Origin: Lunularia cruciata
Taxonomy: Eukaryota > Streptophyta > Marchantiopsida > Lunulariales > Lunulariaceae
Reading direction: 5' to 3'
DNA length: 64,000 nt
Assembly: GCA_948567375.1 (NCBI GenBank)
Contig: OX419757.1
Span: 75,826,001 to 75,890,000 of the forward strand
Part shown: positions 36,873 through 47,600 of the stretch, piece by piece
Layout: the number at the start of each line of letters is the position of its first letter
Numbering within the stretch: position 1 is the first letter of the stretch
The notes under the pieces: model-generated
What the model was told of the DNA's origin: nothing
Database searches by the model: none
Seen by the model: the letters and a program-made list of their open reading frames with translations, nothing else
Translations under genes and position numbers: made by a program

Positions 36873-38069
36873 TATGATATTTAACTGTTTAAAAGTATTT
36901 TCGATGATCAAAGTACACTCATTTGAAAATTTGATCCACTTTGTGTCTAATCGCTTTAACATGACCCAGAATATAATACTCGTATAGGGCTATGTAACAT
37001 ACCACAAACGACTCCCTGATAAATACTCCGTAGAAGAATCTTGTAAGAGTCAAGACACTCATTGTGGGAGCGCCAATATCTAAACAAATCCATGAGGATC
37101 CACTCTAAACAAAACTGTGCCATACCATTTTTCGAACCGTTCAATAGTAATAAAGTCCTGTTTCTCAACCTTGCACAACTTTTGAGGATGCTTTTACTGA
37201 AGGCGATTAGTCAGGGCAGAGGCTCCTTTAACTTTTGCAGAGGATCCAGACATGTGACATGCTAAATCGAATCCCCAGAGCCTGCAGGATACATGCTTCG
37301 ATAAACCACTTCATCTTGTCTCGTCACCATCATATAGGCTTTAGGGTGCTTCGCTTTAAGGTGCACTAGGGTTCTTTTTTGCTTTGTTTTTTAATTCCAT
37401 GGTTGAGCTCAAAGGTTAAGGTTGACATGGTGATAACATTGAAATAGATGTAGTTGGTAGTGTATATGTTTGGGTTATGGGGATCAAGGCTTTTCTCTTA
37501 TGCCTTGTAGTGTAATTGCAACCGTGACTACAGTACCCAACTTGTTAGCCGGCACAAAGTTGAGACCTGTTAGTTTCAAAGCAAATGAAAAAGCAGAAAA
37601 ACTAGTTTTAAATTCCGTCGTTCACTCTCTTATCCTTTTCAATTACCATGTTAAGCATCACATACACTCCCCCTTCCTCAACCACACTCAATTTCAAATT
37701 CATTGAACAATCCAAAAGAACGACAGGAAACACAGTAGGGGTTTTGAGTATTCGAGTATTGGCTACAAAGAGAATCCTTTTGAATTTTAATGGAAAATCT
37801 GTTTAATCCAGTCTGATATTGAACTAGATTAAATGAATTCATGAAATATTTTATGCTGAAACCAATAAATCAAAAGAAGATGAGAATAAATTTTTAATTG
37901 AATAGAATTTGAGGAGACACTTCCGCACACCCCGTAATTTCAACACCCACAAATTGTTTTACATTTCTACCATAAACTTCCATGACAGATTAGTTGAAAC
38001 CCTTGATGTATTCCTCACGACCATTTCGCTTCCAAACACTTTGATCTAGTCCGGGATGGAGGAGTACTG
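36873..38069. other. Intergenic, no gene recognised
   Basis: Only short frames without motifs; composition varies. Nothing else supported. Confidence 0.5.
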
Positions 38070-38168
38070 GATGGGGCTTGCCTCAGTTTCTCCTCTTTAA
38101 GTTTTATCTTTATACGGCTTGGTAGGGTCTTCCCCCTTTCCTTCTCGTTAACCTATGCGAGTGTCCTT
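38070..38168 (+). mobile_element. Solo LINE 3' tail, diverged
   Basis: Has ATACGGCTTGGTAGGGTCTT, CCCCCTTTCCTTCTC and CCTATGCGAGTGTCC, recognisable as the family tail in the same order. Confidence 0.65.
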
Positions 38169-38375
38169 ACTCCTTCTTGTCCCTAATTTTCAAGCGGAAG
38201 AAGGGGTGATTGAATCATCAAAGGTCAAACAGGGAATCAAGCAGGCACCTTTGGGAAAATTTCAAAGCCCACAACATACGGAAATCAGGCGCTGTCATTA
38301 GTGCTGACAAGTCAGGCCAAAGAATAGGCCATATTTAGGGTCCTTGTGAGGCAGACCCTACGAGGACTGTGTCGT

Positions 38376-38415
38376 GTAGCTTAAGTCCAGGGTGTAAACC
38401 CTGGACTTAAGCTAC
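38376..38415. repeat. Perfect 18-bp inverted repeat, 4-nt loop
   Basis: Arms 38376-38393 and 38398-38415 (GTAGCTTAAGTCCAGGGT and its complement) around GTAA. Confidence 0.9.
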
Positions 38416-39593
38416 TGGATAGGACTTGGTAAACGAGATGATGAGTTCCAACCTCGTCCGTGATAAAGGTCAAATGAGCCCAGCGAAGGAACATGAATCA
38501 ACTTGTAGGACGACATGTACTCCCCGAGTTTACTGCAACCAGGGTTAGTAAGCTAGTTGGGGTTTACAACCTCGTGGTCAAGGGATTAGAAAAGGTGAAA
38601 TGAACAAGTATCAACAAACTTCGTGACGTATTCATGGATTGTATTGGATATTTAGCATCTTAGCAAAAGTTCTTTTACGATATGGGTAGCAAGAATTGCT
38701 ACTGGAACAGCTTCCCCTAGCCGTTTACCTAGAGATTTGATTGCGTTTCTGTATAACTGTATAAAAAAATAGGACTAACAGTCGCGTTCTGAGCACCGGC
38801 GAGAAACCAAATAATGGTGCCACGACATGAGATATTCATCTGATAGTGGGCATAATAATTTATCATCGCGCGAGTACTTTATAAACGATATAATAAGAAA
38901 AAGATAATGCAACTGTCTATATATATATATATATACATGGAGAATGTCGCAACAATACAAAACTCAAATGGGAGACTTTTCGTACCACTGGCAAAAGGGA
39001 GCCTAGGCTATACACTAGACTCAGCTTATGGCAAAGGAAAGAAAAAGCATTTCGGGCGAATCTCCTGGGATGCCTGTCTTGGAATCCGGAAGTGATGAGG
39101 GGATCTGTCTCATCATCTCATCCCTGCCACGTTGGATATGCTCTCAAGGTATGCTCCTCGGTTTGGAGTTCGCGTACCTACAATATACCACAACGTACAA
39201 GCTGCAAACTTGCGAAGCGTATAGTATGTACGTACATCGTAATCTGGGCTGCAGTGACGCAGGCCCCGCTCAAAATTTCAAAATTATAGACGTAAGCTTG
39301 ACTTCGCGTAAGCCAACTACACAGTTTCACCAGTTTCGGCGAAACTGGGGTCACCGAGTGGCGTAGGAAATGTTTGACTGTGGTGGGCTCAAGTGAGCCG
39401 CCTCTATCTATACGGTTCTGCACAGGGATTTCGTGGGACTGATCTACAGAGTTTACGTTACTGTCCAAAATGGGCAACCCACGTCCATATCACGAAGTCG
39501 TTATGCCAATCGCGAAACTCGCCACCACAGTAGTTGTTTCCACTTCGTTCTCGGAGTCTCGATTCGCGAAGCGTGATCGCAAGTGGGGAGGGG

Positions 39594-39626
39594 TTTGACA
39601 GATTGCTTCCTTTGCAATCTGTCAAA
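39594..39626. repeat. Perfect 13-bp inverted repeat, 7-nt loop
   Basis: Arms 39594-39606 and 39614-39626 (TTTGACAGATTGC and its complement). With one bulge the pairing extends three more bases into GGG/CCC. Confidence 0.9.
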
Positions 39627-40149
39627 GCCCGGTCGGTGGTGAGAGCTCGAGCTCCTGGGTGCAGAGGACCAAGTCGTGGTTAGACACACTTGGACTCTCG
39701 TAGTACAGTAGAAGATGACTGCAGTCCTCTCTTGCTCGACTGACGACCGTCCCGTTCTGGACTTGCATCCTAGTTAAAAATCGGACGGAAGTCCAGATAC
39801 CGGTAGAAACATATAAGATCCGGTATTTTGCTGAACTTTTGACCTACATCTGGAATATTCCTGAAACTTCTGACAGTCCAAAACTTCAGTTTTGCTCAAG
39901 AACCAGGGGAGAACAAGTCCCGAGTTCCTCCCCGGTCCAAGTCTGCTTCTAGTGTTGATGCACCAGAGAGTCCAGCTGCCTGCAGGAGCCGGCTTACACG
40001 AGGTTTTCGACAGGCAACTGATGCTTTTATGGGTCATGAATGGTTTGGTCTGGGTATTTATCGATGGCCGTTAACTGACTTGATGATTTGTCAATCGTCA
40101 GAGAGTTCGTCGGTTCTGAGGACTTGCGAGGTCTTGGGAACATGGGCAC

Positions 40150-43100
40150 GCCATTTTATTGAAAGAAAAAGAATGAGAAAAAAGGCCACCGCGTTGGAAA
40201 AATGAAGGATGGGGAAAGACCCATCAAGCCGTACAAGGGAGAGACAAAAAAGGTAACATGGGGCTAAGCCCCAATAGAGTATATATGAGAAATTTGCCCT
40301 ACCGCACCTAAGATATATGAGCTATGCAAGTTGCAAGGTCTAGACATAATTGGAGCATCCGAAGAAACATCACCTAATGTGATTGCTCTCCTATGAATTG
40401 CACCAGCCACTGCCCTTTGTATAACAATGGACACACACTGTCTAAAGTAAGCTACAAAGTATGAGAGTGAGAGTGGTACCCCATGACGCTTAACATGATA
40501 AGCTCTCGCGCACTCCTTGACAAATGTGTCAAATGCCGTGTCCATCGCTCCATATAACTCCAAGGCTAGAGGAACAAAGAGGTGACCTCGTTGCATGCCC
40601 CTATACTTGGAGACCTTGCGACCTGCGGCTGCACTGGCCGCCCATCCAGGGGGATGGGTAATCACTCCCTCCAAAACTGTATCCCGCGTAGGGTCCGTGA
40701 CCACAACATCCGCTACTGTCACCTAATCATCTTGGACCAAGTATAAGTCTGCCCTGACACGTGTCATCTGCAACACATATGAACGCTCCCTCCAAGCTAA
40801 GTATCCACTCTCTCGTGCCATAGCAAACACTATGTCTCTAATGGCATCATGTGTAGCTATCCTCTGTCCTCCAAAAGGACACCGTGTCATGTGGACCGCC
40901 GCTGCATCTAGTGTGGAACCACACTCACAAGTGAGTAGTGAAGATGTAGATGGGTGGACCAAACCTAGGCGAAACCTCATCGCTGTAGAGAAAGTAGCTG
41001 GTGCGAGTCGGAAAGCCCTAATGCATGGTCGAGCTAGGATCCACGAGCCTGCATCCTTGCCAGAGCAAGAGCATAGACGTGCTCTAGTAGCCTGAGGAAT
41101 TGACGAGTCAACTAAGAGAGAATGTAGTGTATGCTCACACTGTCGCTCCATCAAGGAAGACTGTAGGCCTCTAGTCCAATCTAACGATAGTGAAGCAAAC
41201 GATGGAAAACCCTCTCGTGCTCGTGGGGATAGACTATCTCTTGTCTGCCGCAATAACACTTGGAGAGAAAAGGGTCCTCCCTCCACCTCTGTCATATAAG
41301 TCTCCAAAACCGGCCTATCAGCAACCACAAAACGAGAGGCAAGTAGGGGTGCCGAGAGAGCCCAACTACCCAAAAACGCTATAGGTGCCATCTCCTCCAT
41401 AGAAAGCAAGCCAACTCCACCACATGAGATCGGTAGAGCCGTCTGTCTACGTGCCAAATCCCTTGTCACACACTCAAAAGTCCTTGGTTTAATAATATCA
41501 CCAAAGACTCCCATAATCCTCCTATCAAATGCTCTCAGACGTGATAGGAAGGACGGTGAGGGGGGAACTATACGGATGAGGTAGGATGATCAACGAGCAA
41601 TACTGGAAGAGAGTATACCAAATGCCACCTGCGGATCTCCTAGTAATGGAAGCTCATCCACATGGAGAACATCCTCTGCAAGGGCAGTGTCCAAGAAGCG
41701 TGTGACAAAATCCTCCGATCCTACTGGCACTCCCAGAACACGAAGTCCATCTGTGGATGTGATACACCCCTATGGAAGCTCAAGGTGGGGAGAGATACCT
41801 AAAGGGGACCATGCCCTACACTTTGACACCTTGACTCTCAAGCCTACTAGATGTAGCTCGGTAGTCAAGTAGTCAAAGGCCTGCCTAATCTGATCTACAG
41901 GGCCTACGATGTGTGTATCATCTGCCAAGGAGGGAAATACACAACCTGGCATGGCCAAAGTAGTAGATAGGAGAGCTCTAAAGTGAGCCATGGCAAATAA
42001 GGGCCCCCCCAAAGAATCTCCCTATCGTGTACCAACAGTTGACTCCAAGACGGTGACTCCCTCCTGTGAACCACCATGCTGGTAGTAAAGGGAAGCAGGA
42101 GAGCCATAAAAAGACTGCACAAAAGGAATGAGACTTGCCAAGGATCCACCAGCTTCCTTAAGCTCTCTAAAGATGGATGCACATGAGACGCTATTAAAAG
42201 CGTTCTCAACATCCACTTGTAGGACGACCCACTCCGGATGGATATCTAGGAGTGCTCTAATGCCTAGAGATATAGCCTCACATCCTCCGGGTGTAGCTAC
42301 TCCAAACTGATGTGGACTAAGGTGCTATCGAAAGTGAGAATGATGCTAAAGAATAATGGTACGACTGACCAAACGCAAGAAGATCTCTCCAATAGCAATC
42401 GGTCTAATGCCTCACGTGTCCTTCTCAATCACGAGAAGTCGACTAACAAACATAGGAATGTCTCCTCTCGCTACTGCTGCAGCCACCTGAAACAACTCGG
42501 TAAAACCACTAGAAGGATCATCTGCCTGGAAGTAATCTCTAAGGTGCTCATAAACCATCCCTGACAAGCCTCTTGAGGAAAGGCGAGGGGCAGTGCACAA
42601 TGCTTGTGCAAATAGCGATCTATCAAGACATAAAGGCTGCTCAGGCTGATAATCTAAGACCTCTAGTGGTAGTCCCTCTACTGCTATAGGATGCAATGAG
42701 CGTAGGGAAGAGATGGTCTCATCAGTAGGACTCGCTATAGACAAAGGGTGTAGCGCTTGTGCTGCTCTACTAAACTCTCCCACATGACCCAATGTCCTAC
42801 ATCGTCGTAATCGAGTGGAATGTGTGGTATCCTGTGGCGATGCTTGTCTCCTAAATCGTGTAGCCCTAACAGACTCCTCCTGAAGCGCTGCCCAATCCCC
42901 CACTCGGAATCGACGAAATCTAGCCGCCACCTCTCTATGCCCCGCACGTCCCGCTCTAGCATAACGAAGACACCATCGAGGGAGTAGGAGGAATAGGGAC
43001 CACGCTAACTCGTCCAAGGGATCACGTGCCAAACGATCCAGTGGTAGGCGAAAAGCCTGTCTAGCCTCATCATGGAGTGTGCGGGGCAGCATATGGAATA

Positions 43101-43868
43101 GACGTGGACATGGAAAACTAGTCTCAAATAACCCCAAAATGCAACCCGCCTAAGAAGCTAACCACTCCCACGACTCGATCGGTATCCCGGGAGCGATCAA
43201 CGAAGGTATAGAAGAAGTGTGCATAATCCCGAGTGTCACTGCAATCGATGTGGTTGCTCGTCTCACGTGAGCATCCCAAGTGGTCTAATCATAGTCCTTG
43301 TGCATCCTTCCCACATGGGTCTTTACCCCCTTGCGAGGTAAAGCGTCGGTGACACACCGGGCATGGTGGATCCTGACCCGCTCTAGGCGACTCCACATGG
43401 GAAGGTGTAGCCATGGTTAGCACAAGAATAATGATAGTAACACATAATACTCTTCTCCATATCTCCCCATATTTGTAGAACCACAACCCTTCACATCCCA
43501 ACTCACATAAGAAACAATCTCTCCAAACCCTAAAATCTATAAATTCTAAAACTTTCAATTTTTATTTCCAAAATTTTCAAATTAAATTCACATGGAACTT
43601 AATCATGAAAACCAAGAGATTAGAAATGAAAATTTCCAACCTATCACTCTCAACCTTAAAAAAGCTAAAAATCTTTGTAACTTTCTATTCCATTCTCCAT
43701 AGTCTTCAATCTAAATACCAATGGAATCGAAATTGAAAAACAAAGAGAATTGACTATTCACAAGATTGTTATATGCTAGAGAACACTCAAGAATTATCAA
43801 AATTATCTCACGTCTTTCCCTCTCCTTTCCCGTCTCCACACTCTCCCGCTGCTCCCCCGCCTCCCCAG
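40150..43868 (-). mobile_element. LINE copy D, best-preserved full-length element
   Basis: About 3.7 kb on the minus strand. It has a 5' UTR of about 450 bases, one long broken ORF from ATG 43414 to the stop at 40264, and a 3' UTR of about 115 bases with two hairpins (40259-40273 around the stop codon; 40208-40226, GATGGG/CCCATC) ending CAACGCGGTGGCC plus a T-rich run. Both boundaries were set by comparison with copy B, whose target-site duplication defines the ends. No clear duplication is visible around copy D; both flanks are A/G-rich on the plus strand, so a short one could be hidden. Confidence 0.9.
40264..43414 (-). pseudogene. LINE ORF: C2H2 finger, RT, knuckle, restriction-like endonuclease
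   Basis: Read on the minus strand from ATG 43414. A C2H2 finger CPVCHRRFTSQG then KTHV...MH appears after a one-base shift near 43330. An open part at 43137-42412 is Arg-rich (residues such as FRRFRVGDWAALQ), then VYEHLRDYFQ and IPMFVSRLLVIEKD. RT motifs follow: DVENAFNSVSCASIFREL (about 42216), GTR-stop-GDSLGGPLF (about 42035), the active site LADDTHIVG (about 41925) and GLRVKVSKCRAW. The C-terminal part 41514-40264 has a zinc knuckle CECG...HMTRC, then RIATHDAIRD, RADLYL and VADVVVTDP, matching the order seen in R2-type restriction-like endonucleases. A single TAG (CAG in copy A) splits this part at 40723. Few lesions remain, mostly C-to-T type, so this copy is relatively young but not functional. 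Confidence 0.85.
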
Positions 43869-43894
43869 AAAAAAAAAGAAAAGAAGAAAAGAAT

Positions 43895-44075
43895 AAAAAA
43901 AAGAATAAGAGAAAGAATAAAGCGATCACATAGAACACAAGAAGGACGGAAGACCCCATCAAGTCGAACAAGGGAGAGACAAAAGAAGTAGATTGGTGGA
44001 AGGCCCCAATAGTATCAGTATCGATATGAGAAATCTGCCTTATTGCACTCAAGATATCCGAGTTATGCAAGAATA
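43895..44075 (-). mobile_element. LINE copy E, 3' fragment beside copy D
   Basis: On the minus strand it carries GCATAACTCGGATATCTTGAG, a decayed stop hairpin, CTTGTTCGACTTGATGGGG, TCTTCCGTCCTTCTTGTG and TATGTGATCGC, then T-rich sequence leading straight into the 5' end of copy D. So a 3' fragment and a full copy lie head to tail in the same orientation. Confidence 0.8.
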
Positions 44076-44686
44076 TCTTAAGAATAGGGGCTACCGAACT
44101 TTTAAGGTGAGAAATTGAATACTTGCGATAGCGATGTATCATGATAGTACACGTTGTTGTTGTGCGTTTGCTGATAGGTTACTTACACTTGAGAGGGCAG
44201 GTTACAGTCAGGATTCCTTTGAGTCAGAGTGCTGGAGGGGTTCCCGAGAAACGCTTGGATGGATTGCAAATCATTCAAAAACTATCAAGTACGGTCTCAG
44301 ATTTGATACGCACATCAAGACGCGAGAAAGGATAAAAGGAAGTGGATATAATTTTTTTCCCACTCGGATCGACAAATATTTGTGAAGTTGAGAAGGAAAA
44401 GCTGGAAATGCATTGCGTACGTCCCTGACGAGAATTCGTCTCCCGCGCAGCCAAGCACAATGGCTATAATGATTAAAAATACAAATGTTCCCAATGTAGC
44501 TGGCTGCAGGGAAATCTACCATTATGTAAACTTTTCACCCCAGGACATAAATCTACGGGAACAGAGACAACTAGAGCGTAAATGCTCAGATTGTCCCGTG
44601 TTGCAGCCCCTGGATACGACATTTGATCACCCCAGGTCGATAGTGTTCCAGAAAAGACGTGTGTTATCACAGCGCAGAGCTCTGAA
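44076..44686. other. UGLYAH 3' flank
   Basis: Probably the 3' UTR and downstream flank of the minus-strand gene ending at 44687. No separate gene seen; the exact poly(A) site cannot be placed. Confidence 0.45.
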
Positions 44687-47600
44687 TCAATGCAGAAGAG
44701 GATCTCTGTTGACATCTTTGTACAGTATGTACCGAGATCTAGTTCGACCTAAAGCGGCATACCTGGAAATCACAAGAAATTGATTTATCAGTCCGACCAA
44801 TCTCAGAAGCGATAAGCCTCCCTACAGCACGAAGTTTACACTGAAAAATGATGAACATCTAGCTTAAGGTCACGTTCCAAAACTCGTCGACACAATCCTC
44901 AAAGGATCGATCTAAGTCCTCACGTGAAACATACCACTGGGGAACATATGGTGCCATCCAGATCACATCGCCGGCCTGGACAGGATACCTGCTCTCAAGA
45001 CACATAAAAAGAATCAGATTTGAATCTTGTGTCCAAATACCCTTATAATTTCTTGTTACGGCAGAGTACAAAGTAAGGCAGGGCATCAGAAAGTTAAACA
45101 GCGGCAAATGCTTAGTCAAACAAACACTTCCGTGTTTTGAAAATAAAGCAGGAGAAATGATTAGCTGGAGAGTTGCAATTTGCAAGCTACGGTTACCTTA
45201 AACTATGCTACATGCTATTACTTAGAATTTACATGTCATATAATTGGTGTAAACTGCGATGCTAAGGTAAGCATTACTCAAGCACCCAGGAAGTTCAGGG
45301 TTTACCAATCTTTTCCGAGTCGATAAATACCCCGGCCTTCAAGTAGGAGCAGTCCATGTTGATTATAGTGCACCTCCTGAGAAGAGAATCGCGCAGAAAG
45401 GTTGAGCGTTTCAGAGACGAGAAACAAACGACGATTCTATCAGGAATTTAGATTTCAACTATGGAAGCATGACCTATTTAGACACGATCTCAAGAGTGAC
45501 TCGCATCAAACGGTTTAACAGGCCAGGTTCAGCCATGGAAACTATGTTGTGCACAGGCAAATTGCAGTCTTAAATTTTTTGGTCTCGCATCGATTTTAAA
45601 TGGAAAGCAAAGCTCCCGAAGTACGTCTGGATCAAGACAATACACGTTCGTCTCGACACATCCTAGGTCCATCACGAACAGCGGAGGAAAGTACAGGTAA
45701 CATAACACATGAAAAGATTGTTCACAGACAAGTCTCCTTGTTGTGAGTCAAGCTTGGTTCGTACCTTCACATTTAAGTGTTCACCAGGTTGGAAGTCCAT
45801 GATCTGGTACAAACGAAAAGCATAATTCTAGTTAGGCGTCGAGTCAATCAAACTTTGAATCAGCCACCGCTCTTACGGAGTTGCCATTGGTACCTCCTCC
45901 TATGCGACACGAGTTAAAAGAACTCAGACCGAAGTGATAAATGCCTTGATCGGGATTTCTTACATGAATGTTGAAATCATACGCATCAGTTGTAGGCAGC
46001 AGCTTACGGAGTGCAAAGACCTACACAATACCATCACAAATTAAAGCTCCATGAGGAAATACACAAATCAGCACCGAACTGACTGCATGGTCTGGTCGTG
46101 ATCGAGAGAAATGCAGAAGTCAATTTAATTTGCAGGATCATGCAGGAAGAGGAAAGAAACGACTACGCTTAGCAGCAGAATTCACAGGATACACATTTGC
46201 CCGCCATTTACCTCTCCAGGAGTGTCTAGGAGAGGCTGCTCGTCGGTCACTCCCACAATCGGCAAAGGGAATGCACCTCTACTTCCTTCTGTATACCTTC
46301 AGGTAAGCATGGTTGCAAGTTTATGAGAGAATGTAGGAAATACGAGAAGCAGGGCGTTTCAATATCATTGGTACATGATCTCAAGCAAGCATATCAATTA
46401 CTGACATCTGTGGTCGACCGACCCATGAAAATCCAACGGTAGGAAGTTACATACCTGCGCTCGAAAATGAGAAGTGTGGAGGGTCCATTCGACGTCACTG
46501 TATGGATGCTACCTGGGGGCAGGTAAGCATAACCATCCTCCTTAAAAACCAGCCACCATCAAAATAAGTCTTTGCTACCGCAGAGACTACAGTTTGAAGT
46601 CAATTGAAAGTGGAGACAACCCAAGAGAATTATCTCTACTGTCATCTATCTTGCCTTGCAGAACGAGCTTCTGACTTAGACCACGTGTCCTGGATCGGCG
46701 GTGTAATACATCGGCCGAGTAAACGGAGCCTATCAAGGCTCGAAATGGACTATTCTCACATAAGTCTACTACCTTTTTAGAAAACTATAATTGACTTCTG
46801 GCTCAAGGGACAAGCATTAGCAGAGTAGCGACACCAAACACAATTTTTTGGGTGATCTATACATATAAAATGCGAGTTATGGAACAGGCTGGTGTACGAC
46901 AGTAAAAGACCATAACAGGAAAGGCACCTGAATTTTGCGAGATGGTGTGTCTGGTTGCGTAAGTTGCACGCTGCCATCAACTACAAAGACAAGCCTGGAA
47001 ACCAAATGTAGGGGCAAGTTGGCAGTCAAACAGGCAGCTACCAGAAAGGTGTACAACACAATGCACCCTGTCATTCAGTAGTCTACTGGATGACAACAAA
47101 CACCAGTCGACGATGACCGGTTGACAGACAAAGGAGAGCCAAGGAGCAGATTATTGAAGAAAACATTACATCCGGATTGATGCAACACTTAGAGTATTAT
47201 GGTGCTTGTGCTTACATATCTCTACCTCCTCAGGTCGAGCTGATTTACATTTACCATATCTACTGACAGCTGTATACATCGAGTTCCATAAGAAATCATC
47301 ACTTCAGACAACAGAAGTCTACCTCTCAACACCTTTAGAAGGGGGAGCAGATTTAGAACCACCTGCGAAGGAATCAGTCAGCAGGTAGTGGTCAAGATAA
47401 CAAGCATTGAAGACACAAGTCAACGGATGGTCGAAACAACGACAACAACCAAGATTATAAATTGCATCATCGGGACTACTAAAGAATCATTGTGCTCAGG
47501 TAGAGCTGTGATTGAATCGCACTTACTTTTCATCCTCGCAAAGTACATTGAGAAGTGTGAGCCCATGGCCGGAGTTATGAGAAACGCGCCGAGAGCGTCG

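Larger units (their letters stand above)
38169..40149. other. Intergenic with hairpins, no gene recognised
   Basis: Contains two perfect inverted repeats listed separately and a short TA run at 38918-38935. Open frames are short (longest near 39028-39366) with no motif. Confidence 0.5.

Noticed and set aside
43850-43990. Lys/Arg-rich plus-strand open frame at 43773-43991
   Set aside because: It is the antisense of T-rich LINE 3' tail sequence.
44859-44934. Open extension of UGLYAH exon 12 to a TAG at 44859
   Set aside because: A GTATGT donor at 44934 joins in phase to an exon at 44762 encoding the conserved family C-terminus, which fits far better.
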